The translations under genes and the position numbers were made by a program. From Acidobacteriota bacterium (GTDB lineage: Bacteria; Acidobacteriota; Terriglobia; Bryobacterales; Bryobacteraceae): DNA of 64,000 nucleotides. Positions 52,045 through 60,770 of the stretch are shown here, one piece after another. The stretch is from NCBI GenBank assembly GCA_947470805.1, contig CANIVU010000024.1, positions 19,349 to 83,348 of the forward strand, given 5' to 3'. The notes beneath the pieces were generated by a model. The model searched no databases. It was not told where the DNA came from and saw nothing but the letters and a program-made list of their open reading frames with translations. Positions within the stretch are counted from its first letter, which is position 1; every line of letters starts with the position of its first letter.

Positions 52045-52479
52045 ATGAATCTCCTCGACGAGGCCTACGAAAAGCAGGCCTGGCATGGGCCGAATTTACG
52101 GAGTTCTTTGCGGGGCGTGAGTGCGAAAACCGCCGCTTGGCGGCCCACCGCGGCGCGGCACAACATCTGGGAATTGGCGGTGCATGCGGCGTATTGGAAG
52201 TACACCGTGCGGCGCCGGATTACCGGTGACAAGCGCGGGTCGTTTGCGTTGGAGGGTTCCGATTGGTTCCTGCGCCCACAGGCGGAGAGCGAAGAGGCCT
52301 GGAAGGCCGATCTGGCGTTGTTGGCCACGGAGCATCGCCTGTTGCGCGAGGCTGTGTTGAAACTGCCGCCATTGGCGTTCACCGAGAAGGCGGCGCGGAA
52401 TATTCAAGGCGCCGCGATGCACGACGTCTACCACGCCGGCCAGATCACGCTCATCAAGCGGTTGGCGCCGGCCGACTAG
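52045..52479 (+). CDS. DinB family protein
   Basis: About 144 residues. A DinB/YfiT four-helix protein with metal-binding His residues in HNIWELAVHAAYW and the C-terminal MHDVYHAGQITLIKRL. DinB-fold proteins include thiol transferases for bacillithiol or mycothiol and many of unknown role. I prefer the ATG at 52045, preceded by AAAGAGAG at 8 bases; an in-frame ATG at 52012 adds 11 residues with no homology and would leave only 37 bases from the pyrR start. Its stop overlaps that of the small convergent gene. Confidence 0.85.
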   Translation: MNLLDEAYEKQAWHGPNLRSSLRGVSAKTAAWRPTAARHNIWELAVHAAYWKYTVRRRITGDKRGSFALEGSDWFLRPQAESEEAWKADLALLATEHRLLREAVLKLPPLAFTEKAARNIQGAAMHDVYHAGQITLIKRLAPAD

Positions 52480-52799
52480 AACCGCTTCATCCGGCCGCGA
52501 ATCTTTTTGCTGAGCTTTTCGATGTCGTCCAGTTTCTTCAGCGTCCCCACGGAAAGCACGTGCCGGTCGTTCTTTTCCATGTCGATCTTCACGTCTTCGA
52601 TCAGCTTGCGCATCGTGTCGACATCCTTCATCGACGCCTCGTGATCGGCTTTCAGGATCATCTCCGTCCGGTTGCGGCCGTCGGGAGTGCGAAGGATTTC
52701 CGTGGTGTCCATTCGCCCGTTCGACGGACGTTCCAGCGGCGGCGCCTGAGCGAGCAGGCAGGCACAAACTACCGGTAAATAGAAGGCTGGCCGGGTCAT
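52476..52799 (-). CDS. Small secreted helical protein, unknown
   Basis: About 107 residues. Signal peptide MTRPAFYLPVVCACLLAQ is followed by a charged helical body (LIEDVKIDMEKNDRHVL, LKKLDDIEKLSKKIRGRMKRF) likely to form a coiled coil. It has the look of short periplasmic proteins common in Acidobacteria but I recognise no named family. The ATG at 52799 is preferred to one at 52811, which adds MIAV. It is divergent from homoserine dehydrogenase by 20 bases and convergent with the DinB gene, so it appears to be a single-gene unit. Confidence 0.65.
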   Translation of the reverse strand: MTRPAFYLPVVCACLLAQAPPLERPSNGRMDTTEILRTPDGRNRTEMILKADHEASMKDVDTMRKLIEDVKIDMEKNDRHVLSVGTLKKLDDIEKLSKKIRGRMKRF

Positions 52800-52819
52800 G
52801 ACTGCTATCATAACGGGTT

Positions 52820-54124
52820 ATGGCAGAAGTACGGCTGGGCATCATTGGCCTTGGTAACGTCGGGTCTGGAACGCTTTCCATTCTGGCGGAAAACGGGGCC
52901 CAAATCGCCGAAAAACTCGGCTTTCCGCTGCGCGTTGTCGCTGTGTGCGCGCGTCAGCTTTCGAATAAGAAGATCCCCGATGGATTGCAGGGTGCGCTGC
53001 AAACGACGGACTGGCGCGAGGTCGTCAACCATCCGGAAGTGGACGTGGTGGCCGAACTGGTCGGTGGCACGACGGTGGCTCGCGAGATTGTCGAAACCGC
53101 TCTGGAAAACGGGAAGTCGGTGGTGACCGCGAACAAAGAACTGATGGCTCTTTGCGGCCCCGAGCTGTGGGACAAGGCGATTCAGAAAGGTGTCAACCTT
53201 GCCATGGAAGCCTCCGTCGCCGGCGGCATTCCAATTCACACCGTACTGCGCGAAGGCATCTCCGGCGATCGCATCGTCGCTCTGCTCGGCATTTTGAACG
53301 GCACCAGTAACTACATCCTCACCGAGGTGGAGAAGTCCGGCGCGGCCTTTGGCGACGTTCTTGCCGAAGCCCAGAAGCTGGGGTATGCCGAGGCCGACCC
53401 GACCGCAGATGTCGATGGCTTTGACGCCCGGTCGAAACTGGCGATTCTCTCCGCGCTTGCCTTCGGCCAAAAGATCCGAGCCGGCGACATCTTCACGCAG
53501 GGCATCCGTCGCATTACCCCGATCGACTTCCAATACGCCCACACGCTGAAGCACACGATTCGCCTTGTCTGCGCCGCGCGCCAGACGGCGGAAGGATTGA
53601 TCCTCTCCGTGCGTCCCGCGTTGATTCCGCAGTCGACGATACTGGCCGGTGTCCAGGGCGCGTATAACGCCATCTGGGTGCGCGGCAAGTATGGCCAGGA
53701 TACGTTCTACTACGGCCGCGGCGCGGGCCCGGAGCCGACCGGTGTCGCCGTGGTCAGCGATCTGATGCGTGTGGCCCGTGAAATTCGTTCGGGCAGCCCG
53801 GAGCGCGTCTCGCCCTTTGCCCACGAACAGTTGGCCGAGTTCCGTCCCGTCTCCGTTCTGGTCCAGAAGCGGGCGTATTATCTTCGCTTCCGCGTGCACG
53901 ATCGGCCCGGCATCATCGCCGCGCTGGCTGGCATTCTTGCGGAAAAGAACATCAGCCTGGATGCGGTTCTGCAATTGCCCGGCGACAATAAAACCTCGCT
54001 GCCCTTCGTCATCACTGTCGAGCCCTCCACGGAGAACGCCGTGCAGGACGCCGTTGAAGCCATGAACCGGCTCGACTTTATGGCCGAACCGGCTCTCGCC
54101 TTGCCCATGGAGACATCGTTATGA
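52820..54124 (+). CDS. hom: Homoserine dehydrogenase
   Basis: A 434-residue enzyme. N-terminal Rossmann fold LGIIGLGNVGSGTLSILAEN; catalytic domain with MEASVAGGIPIHTVLREGI, LLGILNGTSNYILTE and AEAQKLGYAEADPTADVDG; C-terminal ACT domain from ~residue 355 (YYLRFRVHDRPGIIAALAGI). It reduces aspartate semialdehyde to homoserine for threonine and methionine synthesis; the ACT domain usually gives threonine feedback. The stop overlaps the start of the next gene as ATGA. No leader peptide or riboswitch was seen in the 20-base spacer before it. Confidence 0.97.
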   Translation: MAEVRLGIIGLGNVGSGTLSILAENGAQIAEKLGFPLRVVAVCARQLSNKKIPDGLQGALQTTDWREVVNHPEVDVVAELVGGTTVAREIVETALENGKSVVTANKELMALCGPELWDKAIQKGVNLAMEASVAGGIPIHTVLREGISGDRIVALLGILNGTSNYILTEVEKSGAAFGDVLAEAQKLGYAEADPTADVDGFDARSKLAILSALAFGQKIRAGDIFTQGIRRITPIDFQYAHTLKHTIRLVCAARQTAEGLILSVRPALIPQSTILAGVQGAYNAIWVRGKYGQDTFYYGRGAGPEPTGVAVVSDLMRVAREIRSGSPERVSPFAHEQLAEFRPVSVLVQKRAYYLRFRVHDRPGIIAALAGILAEKNISLDAVLQLPGDNKTSLPFVITVEPSTENAVQDAVEAMNRLDFMAEPALALPMETSL

Positions 54125-54792
54125 AACTGCTGATCGGTATCCTCGCCGCCGTCTGCGCCTTCGGCCAGGCCGCGGCCGAGGCCAACAAAAGCTACCAGTC
54201 GCCCGATGGCCGCCAGCGCATGGTGGAAACCCTGACCGGCGAACATCGCGATGCGCGGCAGAAGCCGAAGGAGTTGATCGCGGCGTTGGGCATCAAGCCT
54301 GGTATGCGCGTGGCCGACATTGGCACCGGTCCTGGGTACCTGGTCCCCTACCTGTGCCAGGCGGTCACCGGCAGCGGCGCCGTCTACGCCGAAGACATTT
54401 TCCCCGACTTCCTCGCCAAGGCCAAAGAACGCGCGGAGAACAACGAATGCTCGCACTCGTTCTTCATCCTCGGCGATGAAAAGTCGCCGAAGCTGGAGGC
54501 CAACTCGGTCGACCTCGCCCTTATCCTCGATGCCTATCATCACTTCGACTATCCCGAATCGATGCTCGCTGGCATTCACAAATCGCTTCGCTCCAAGGGC
54601 CGCCTGGCGATCGTCGACTACTACAAGCGCCGCGGCGCCATGTCGAATGCCAACCCCGATTTTGCTATCGGCCATGTGCGGCTCGACGATGCCGCCGTCG
54701 TGAAAGAAGTCGAAGCCAACGGCTTCAAACTGATCTCGAATAAGCCATTTTTGCCAGGAAGTCAGTACATGGCTGTATTTGAGAAGAAGTGA
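54121..54792 (+). CDS. Methyltransferase-domain protein with N-terminal signal sequence
   Basis: A 223-residue class I methyltransferase: motif I VADIGTGPGYLVPYL, VYAEDIFPDFLAKAKERAE, and LALILDAYHHFDYPESMLAG. The protein starts with MKLLIGILAAVCAFGQAAAE, which reads as a Sec signal peptide. That is puzzling because S-adenosylmethionine is made in the cytoplasm; such apparently exported methyltransferases recur in environmental bacteria and are unexplained. It overlaps the homoserine dehydrogenase gene by 4 bases (ATGA), so the two are coupled. No clear terminator follows before tRNA-Ser. Confidence 0.85.
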   Translation: MKLLIGILAAVCAFGQAAAEANKSYQSPDGRQRMVETLTGEHRDARQKPKELIAALGIKPGMRVADIGTGPGYLVPYLCQAVTGSGAVYAEDIFPDFLAKAKERAENNECSHSFFILGDEKSPKLEANSVDLALILDAYHHFDYPESMLAGIHKSLRSKGRLAIVDYYKRRGAMSNANPDFAIGHVRLDDAAVVKEVEANGFKLISNKPFLPGSQYMAVFEKK

Positions 54793-54829
54793 TGTGCTAA
54801 CCTTTCAAAAGACCCACTCATAATCTCGC

Positions 54830-54923
<94 letters not shown>

Positions 54924-54960
54924 CGCCTCCGGGCTCCTCTTGTAGGATTTGGGCTGAAAA

Positions 54961-54985
54961 ACTCAGCTTCTGACTGCTGAGTCAG
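54961..54985 (+). promoter_or_regulatory. Two overlapping, mutually exclusive hairpins after tRNA-Ser
   Basis: ACTCAGC (54961-54967) pairs with GCTGAGT (54976-54982), while CTGACT (54970-54975) can pair with AGTCAG (54980-54985). The two share bases and cannot form together. They lie 40 bases after the tRNA and 35 before the RND adaptor start, so they could end the tRNA transcript or form a leader switch for the efflux genes. No T tract is present. Confidence 0.3.
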
Positions 54986-55020
54986 TGCGCCGGTTGTGAG
55001 AGAATGCATCCACAAGCTGT

Positions 55021-56208
55021 ATGCGTCTGCTCCCCATCCCCATCGCCCTTCTGGTCTTCGTCGTTGGCTGTTCCGGACCCTATTCCGCCGACAAAGTCGC
55101 CGCCAAAGAAACCCCCGTTCCTGAAGTCAGCATCATCCCTGTTGTCAGGATTTCGCTCCCCGAAACCGTTACTGCCAATGGAGAGCTCTTTGCCGAAGAG
55201 TCCACCAACGTCACCAACAAAGTCCCGGGGCGCATCGCCAAAATGTATGTCGATCTTGGCAGCGTGGTGAAGCAGGGCGATGTCCTTGCTGAGTTGGAAA
55301 CGGACGACTATAGCTTTCGCGTTCAGCAGACCGAAGCGCTGGTGGATCAGATCCGGGCGCGGCTGGGGCTGTTGAACAAGAAGACCGACGACGTCGTGCC
55401 CGAACAGGTCGCGGTCGTCAAGGAAGCCGACGCCGCGCTGCGCGAAGCCCGCTTCATTCTCGACACAACGGGCCGTCTGGCCAAGGACGGCGTTGTCTCC
55501 CGCATTGAACTGGAGAAGGCCACCGTTCGCACCCAGGGCATCGAAGCCCGCTACCAGGCCGCGATCAGCGAGGTGATGCAACTGCGCTCCCAGCTAAGCG
55601 AACGGCGCGCGCAGCTGGCCCTCGCCCGTCAGCAATTGGGCGACACCACGATCCGCGCGCCCTTCACCGGCGCCATCACGCGCCGTCAGTCCTCAATGGG
55701 TGAATTCCTTCCCGTTAACGCGCCTGTCGTCACGCTAGTTCGCCAGAACCCACTCCGCGTGCGGCTCGGCGTTCCGGAGCGCCAGGCGGCCCGCATCCGC
55801 CAAGGGCAGCCGATTGAGATTCGCCTGGAGGGCGTAACGGAGCGCTTCAGCGGCCGAGTCGTCCGGTTGAGCCCCGCCATCGACGCACAGAACCGTTCTC
55901 TGGTTATCGAAGGCGAAATTCCCAATCCGACTGGCAAGCTCCGGCCCGGTTCGTTCGTCGAAGGATCTATCGTCGTAGACTCTACCGCCACAGGCTTCTC
56001 CGTGCCCGAGTCCGCCGTGGCCGGCTTCGCGGGCATCGACCGTACGTTCATTGTGAAGAACGGTGTCCTGGAAGACCGCATCGTAAAGACTGGCCGGCAT
56101 CTGCCCGATGCCCGGATTGAAATTGTGGACGGGTTGAAAGAAGGGGATCAGGTTGTGGCCAAGGCCGGCGACCGCATGGCCAAAGGGCAGAAGGTTCGGG
56201 TTCGCTAG
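55021..56208 (+). CDS. RND efflux periplasmic adaptor subunit, lipoprotein
   Basis: A 395-residue membrane-fusion protein. The signal ends in a lipobox (LLVFVVGC, Cys17), so it is lipid-anchored. Domains: lipoyl/barrel-sandwich halves (GRIAKMYVDLGSVVKQGDVLAELE and GDTTIRAPFTGAITRRQSSMGEFLP) flanking a coiled-coil hairpin (~95-190), then beta-barrel and membrane-proximal parts (VRLGVPERQAARIRQGQPIEI, VPESAVAGFAGIDRTFIV). It links the inner-membrane pump to an outer-membrane channel. The pump gene follows directly, its ATG abutting this stop. No TolC-like gene is present nearby, so a distant one must be used. Confidence 0.94.
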   Translation: MRLLPIPIALLVFVVGCSGPYSADKVAAKETPVPEVSIIPVVRISLPETVTANGELFAEESTNVTNKVPGRIAKMYVDLGSVVKQGDVLAELETDDYSFRVQQTEALVDQIRARLGLLNKKTDDVVPEQVAVVKEADAALREARFILDTTGRLAKDGVVSRIELEKATVRTQGIEARYQAAISEVMQLRSQLSERRAQLALARQQLGDTTIRAPFTGAITRRQSSMGEFLPVNAPVVTLVRQNPLRVRLGVPERQAARIRQGQPIEIRLEGVTERFSGRVVRLSPAIDAQNRSLVIEGEIPNPTGKLRPGSFVEGSIVVDSTATGFSVPESAVAGFAGIDRTFIVKNGVLEDRIVKTGRHLPDARIEIVDGLKEGDQVVAKAGDRMAKGQKVRVR

Positions 56209-59200
56209 ATGCAAAAACTGGCCGAAATCTGCGTGGCGCGCCCCGTTTTTGCCGTCATGCTCATCCTCGCTTTGGTGGTCATCGGCGGGGTCTCTTATTC
56301 TAAACTGGGCGTCGATCGCTTCCCAGACGTCGACCTGCCCATCGTCTCCGTGCGGACCGTTCTCCCTGGCGCTTCACCCGAAGAAATGGAGAGCGCCGTC
56401 ACGCGCTTTGTCGAGGACTCCGTTGCCACCGTCGAAGGCATCGACAACATCCGCTCCACCTCAACCGAGTCGCTCTCGGTCGTTACGATCACGTTCAACC
56501 TAAATCGAAACATCGACGTCGCCGCGCAGGACATTCGCGACGCCATCGCGTCGATCATTGCGCAGTTGCCGAAGGACGCCAAGCCGCCGCTGATTAAGAA
56601 GCTCGACGCCGACGCCTCGCCCATCATGACGCTGGTTCTGCACGGCGACAAAACCGGGCGCGAACTGTACGAAATCGGTGAACGCGGCATCAAGGATTCG
56701 ATTGAATCCGTTGGCGGTGTCGGCCAAGTGCAGGTCATCGGCGGCCAGAAACGCGCCGTGAATATCTGGGTCGATGCTGATCGTCTCGCTGCCTACAAAA
56801 TTCCGATTCTCCGCGTCCGCGACTCCGTCATCCGGCAGAACTCCGACATCCCCGGCGGTCGCGTCGACGAAGGTTCCCGCGAACTCGTTCTCCGCACTCT
56901 GGGCCGATTCCCCGATCCTAAGGAATTCAACGATCTCGTCGTCGCCACCATTAACAACACGCCCGTTCGCATCCGCGACATCGGCTACGCCGAAGACGGC
57001 CACAAAGAACAGCGCACGACGGCCCGCTACGACGGCCGCCCGGCCGTGGCGCTCGAAGTCCGCCGGCAGTCGGGGGCCAACACCATCGACGTCGTCACCA
57101 ACGTCAAGGCCCGGCTGGTCCGAGTCCGTGAACTGCTACCCAAAGGCGTGGAACTGGCCATCGTGCAGGATCAGTCGCTCTACATCGAAGCGGCGTTCCA
57201 CGAGGTCCAACTGCACCTCATTCTCGGCTCCATTCTCGCTTCGCTGGTCGTGCTGCTCTTCATGCGCGATTGGCGCGCAACCGTCATCGGCGCGGTCGCC
57301 ATTCCCGCGTCGATCATCGCCACTTTCGGCGCCATGCGCGCCCTGAATTTCACGCTCAATAACATCACGATGCTGGCGCTGGTGCTGATGGTGGGCGTCG
57401 TGATTGATGACGCCATCGTCGTCCTCGAAAACATCTTCCGCTTCATCGACGAAAAGAAGATGGATCCGATGCAGGCGGCCATTCTCGCCACCCGCGACAT
57501 CGGCCTGGCCGTCATGGCCACAACGTTCAGCCTCATCGTCGTCTTCCTGCCCGTGTCGTTCATGTCGTCCATCTCCGGACGCTTCCTCTACTCCTTCGGC
57601 GTCACCGCCACGGTGGCTATTCTGGTCTCACTTGTGGTCAGCTTCAGCCTTACTCCCATGATGTGTTCGCGCATGTTGCGACGTGGCGATGGAGGGCACA
57701 AGGAACAGCGCGATGGCCTGTACGAGTGGATGGAGCGAGGCTACATGCGCATGCTCGCGTGGTCGCTGAACCACCGCCTGCTGATCGCTGGTCTGGGCGT
57801 GGTCACCATGGCCTCCACCGTGCCGCTGTTCAAGATGGTCCGCCAGGAGTACCTCCCGACGAACGTCGACGAGAGCGAATTTGAGATGAGCATCAACGCT
57901 CCCGAAGGGACCAGCCTCACCTCCATGGAAGCCGTGCTGGACCGCGTTTTCAACGAGCTCCACAACCTGCCCGGCATCAAACACATGGTCTCCCTCGTCG
58001 GGACCGGATATCTGCAACAGGTCAACAGCGCCCGCGTTTATGTGCGCCTGGACGACGTCGAAAATCGCGCCTTCTCGCTCACCCGTCTCTGGCACAAAAC
58101 TCTCGAAGGTCACCCCGCCGAAGCCTTCCAGGGCATCTACTCCCAGCGCGATGTGATGGCTGCCGCGCGGGCCCGGTTTAAACAGTTCACCGACCTCCGT
58201 GGCCGCGTCGGCAACATCCAATCGCTCAACCAAGGGTCCGCCCCCTACGATATCGACTTCGTAATCCGCGGCCCGGAAATCACCGCGCTCTACAAGTTCA
58301 GCGAAGAACTCCGCTCCAAGGCGATGACCATCCCCGGCCTCGTCGACATCGATACAACCCTCCGCGTCAACAAGCCCGAACTGCGCGTATTCATTGATCG
58401 CGAACGCGCGGCCGACCTCGGTGTCGACGCCGCCGATATCGCCAGTTCGCTCCGCCTCATGGTGGGCGGTGACGACGAGGTCTCCCGCTTTCGCGACGAC
58501 AAGGTGGCCGAAGAGTACGACGTCGAAGTCCGTCTGAAAGATACGGACCGCAACTCCACCGCCACCGTCTCCAAACTCTACGTCCCCGCTACCGGGAATC
58601 GTCTCGTGCGCCTGGACAACGTCGTCCACCTGAAAGAAGCGATGTCGGCCTACCGCATTGAAAGCCTGGACCGCCAACGCCAGGTCGGCATCCGCGCCAA
58701 CATCACCCCCGGCTACGGCCTCGGCGATCGATTACCCAAAATGTTCGAAGCCGCCGACGCCATGCACATGCCCTCGGCCTACAGCACCACCATCATTGGC
58801 CGCGGCCGCGAATTCGAACGCACCCTCACCGAGTTCCTCCTGGCCTTCGCGCTCTCGGTCGTCTTCATGTACATGATCCTCTCGTCCCAGTTTGAGAGTC
58901 TCCTGCACCCGGTGACGATCCTGCTCAGCCTGCCGCTCGCCGTACCGTTCGGCTTCTTCTCACTCTGGTTCTTCGGCGAAACACTGAACCTGTATTCCGC
59001 CCTCGGCATCCTCGTTCTCTTCGGCGTTGTGAAAAAGAATTCGATTCTCCAAATCGATCACACCAACAACCTGCGCCGCGAAGGCCTCCCCCGCCTGGAA
59101 GCCATCCTGCAGGCCAATAAAGACCGCCTGCGGCCCATTCTCATGACCACCGTCACCCTGGTCGCCGGCATGATGCCGCTCGCCCTCGGCACCGGCCCCG

Positions 59201-59364
59201 GCGCCGAAGAGCGCCGCTCCATCGCCATCATCGTCATCGGCGGCCAATCGCTCTCGCTGCTGCTGACGCTCATCCTCACCCCGGTCGCCTACTCGCTCTT
59301 CGACGACCTCGGACTTCGCCTAACTCAGAAGCGGCCGGACCACGTTCCCGTGCACGTCCGTTAA
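56209..59364 (+). CDS. RND efflux pump, HAE1-type inner-membrane subunit
   Basis: A 1051-residue pump with 12 membrane helices. The first helix and loop read RPVFAVMLILALVVIGGVSY...DRFPDVDLPIVSVRTVLPGAS. The proton-relay Asp pair is in MVGVVIDDAIVVLENIFRF (TM4), and the matching Lys in FGVVKKNSILQIDHTNN (TM10). It exports hydrophobic or amphiphilic compounds with the proton gradient, together with the adjacent adaptor. Which compounds is not visible. The C-terminus overlaps the convergent DUF1501 gene by 45 bases (59320-59364). Confidence 0.96.
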   Translation: MQKLAEICVARPVFAVMLILALVVIGGVSYSKLGVDRFPDVDLPIVSVRTVLPGASPEEMESAVTRFVEDSVATVEGIDNIRSTSTESLSVVTITFNLNRNIDVAAQDIRDAIASIIAQLPKDAKPPLIKKLDADASPIMTLVLHGDKTGRELYEIGERGIKDSIESVGGVGQVQVIGGQKRAVNIWVDADRLAAYKIPILRVRDSVIRQNSDIPGGRVDEGSRELVLRTLGRFPDPKEFNDLVVATINNTPVRIRDIGYAEDGHKEQRTTARYDGRPAVALEVRRQSGANTIDVVTNVKARLVRVRELLPKGVELAIVQDQSLYIEAAFHEVQLHLILGSILASLVVLLFMRDWRATVIGAVAIPASIIATFGAMRALNFTLNNITMLALVLMVGVVIDDAIVVLENIFRFIDEKKMDPMQAAILATRDIGLAVMATTFSLIVVFLPVSFMSSISGRFLYSFGVTATVAILVSLVVSFSLTPMMCSRMLRRGDGGHKEQRDGLYEWMERGYMRMLAWSLNHRLLIAGLGVVTMASTVPLFKMVRQEYLPTNVDESEFEMSINAPEGTSLTSMEAVLDRVFNELHNLPGIKHMVSLVGTGYLQQVNSARVYVRLDDVENRAFSLTRLWHKTLEGHPAEAFQGIYSQRDVMAAARARFKQFTDLRGRVGNIQSLNQGSAPYDIDFVIRGPEITALYKFSEELRSKAMTIPGLVDIDTTLRVNKPELRVFIDRERAADLGVDAADIASSLRLMVGGDDEVSRFRDDKVAEEYDVEVRLKDTDRNSTATVSKLYVPATGNRLVRLDNVVHLKEAMSAYRIESLDRQRQVGIRANITPGYGLGDRLPKMFEAADAMHMPSAYSTTIIGRGREFERTLTEFLLAFALSVVFMYMILSSQFESLLHPVTILLSLPLAVPFGFFSLWFFGETLNLYSALGILVLFGVVKKNSILQIDHTNNLRREGLPRLEAILQANKDRLRPILMTTVTLVAGMMPLALGTGPGAEERRSIAIIVIGGQSLSLLLTLILTPVAYSLFDDLGLRLTQKRPDHVPVHVR

Positions 59365-60768
59365 GCGGAACCAGCGGCCCTGGAACTTGTAGGTCAGCCG
59401 CTTGTGGTCCACGCCCAGGCAGTGCATTAGCGTCGCCTGAATGTCGTGGATATGCACCGGATCGCTCACGATGTTGTAGCTGTAGTCATCGGTTTCGCCG
59501 AGCTGGAAACCGCGCTTCATACCGCCGCCCGCCATCCACATGGCGAAGTTCCGCGGGTGATGATCGCGACCGTAATCAGTCTCAGTCAGCTTGCCCTGGC
59601 AGTACACGGTGCGACCGAACTCGCCGCCCCAAACCACCAGCGTGTCGTCCAGCATGCCGCGCTGTTTCAGGTCTTGCACCAGCGCCGCCGCACCCTGATC
59701 GCTCGCCTTGCACTGCAGTGCCAGATCGCGCGGCAGGTTATTATGCTGGTCCCAACCCTTGTGATAAAGCTGCACGAACCGCACCCCGCGCTCCACCAGG
59801 CGCCGGGCCAACAGACAGTTGGCCGCATAGGTCCCCGGCTTGCGCGCATCCTCGCCATACAACTCAAACGTGCTCGCCGGTTCCTTCGATAGGTCGGTCA
59901 ACTCCGGCACCGACGTCTGCATCTTGAACGCCATCTCATACTGCTGAATGCGCGTGTCGATTTCCGGATCGTGATACGCCTCTTCGCGCACCTTGTTCAA
60001 CGCCTGCAGCGCGTCCAGCATCTCGCGTCGTCCCTCGCGCTCAATGCCCGCCGGGTCGGCCAGATAGAGCACCGGATCCTTGCCGCTGCGCAACCGCACG
60101 CCCTGATAGCGCGACGGCAGAAAGCCAGCGCCCCACAACCGTGAAAACAGCGGCTGGTCGGCATTCACCGAATTCTGCTGCGACAGCAGAACAACGAACG
60201 AGGGCAACTCCTGCGTCTCGCTGCCCAATCCATACGACACCCACGAGCCAATGCTCGGGCGCCCCGGCTGCTGACTACCGCTTTGAATAAACGTAATCGC
60301 CGGATCGTGATTGATGGCGTCGGTGTGGACCGACTTAATCAGGCAGATATCGTCGGCAATCTTCTTGTGGTGTGGGATCAACTCGCTCATCCACATCCCG
60401 GCCTTGCCCGCCTGCTCAAACGTGAACATCGATGCCGCGCACGGAAACGACGCCTGCCCCGAAGTCATGCCTGTAATCCGCTGCCCCATGCGAATGGAGC
60501 CAGGCAACTCACTGCCGTGGAACTTCTTCAATTGCGGCTTGTAGTCGAACAGGTCAAGCTGCGATGGCCCGCCCGATTGGTGCAGCCAAATGACCCGCTT
60601 GGCCTTCGCCGCGAAGTGCGGCAATCCGGCCAGTCCGCCCGTCGCCGCGCCCTGCGCTTCGCCGCCGCCCATCAAGCCCGCCAGCGCCACCGCGCCAATC
60701 CCGCGCGCGCCTTTCCCGAAGAACTGGCGCCGGGTTTCCAACAAATGCATCTCTCGTTTCCAGTTCAT
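59320..60768 (-). CDS. DUF1501 protein (DUF1549/DUF1553 partner)
   Basis: About 482 residues. The start is fixed at the ATG 60768 (MNWKREMHLLETRRQFFGKG) with GGAG 7 bases upstream; a signal with paired Arg and GIGAVALAGLMGGGEA follows. Family marks: VIWLHQSGGPSQLDLFDYK, then SVHTDAINHDPAITFIQSGS, QLYHKGWDQHNNLP and VVWGGEFGRTVYCQG...DYGRDHHPRNFAMWMAG. This is the 'HDPA...HHP' type usually found with large DUF1549/DUF1553 proteins, here 2 bases downstream of such a gene. Probably periplasmic; the reaction is not established. Its last 45 bases overlap the RND pump gene. Confidence 0.93.
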   Translation of the reverse strand: MNWKREMHLLETRRQFFGKGARGIGAVALAGLMGGGEAQGAATGGLAGLPHFAAKAKRVIWLHQSGGPSQLDLFDYKPQLKKFHGSELPGSIRMGQRITGMTSGQASFPCAASMFTFEQAGKAGMWMSELIPHHKKIADDICLIKSVHTDAINHDPAITFIQSGSQQPGRPSIGSWVSYGLGSETQELPSFVVLLSQQNSVNADQPLFSRLWGAGFLPSRYQGVRLRSGKDPVLYLADPAGIEREGRREMLDALQALNKVREEAYHDPEIDTRIQQYEMAFKMQTSVPELTDLSKEPASTFELYGEDARKPGTYAANCLLARRLVERGVRFVQLYHKGWDQHNNLPRDLALQCKASDQGAAALVQDLKQRGMLDDTLVVWGGEFGRTVYCQGKLTETDYGRDHHPRNFAMWMAGGGMKRGFQLGETDDYSYNIVSDPVHIHDIQATLMHCLGVDHKRLTYKFQGRWFRLTDVHGNVVRPLLS

Positions 60769-60770
60769 AA

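Noticed and set aside
52800..52819. A riboswitch or leader peptide before homoserine dehydrogenase
   Set aside because: The spacer is only 20 bases and shows no suitable structure.
56209..59364. A metal-type (CzcA) RND pump assignment
   Set aside because: The TM4 and TM10 motifs and loop sequences fit the HAE1 drug/hydrophobic-compound group better, and no CzcB/CzcC-like genes are adjacent.
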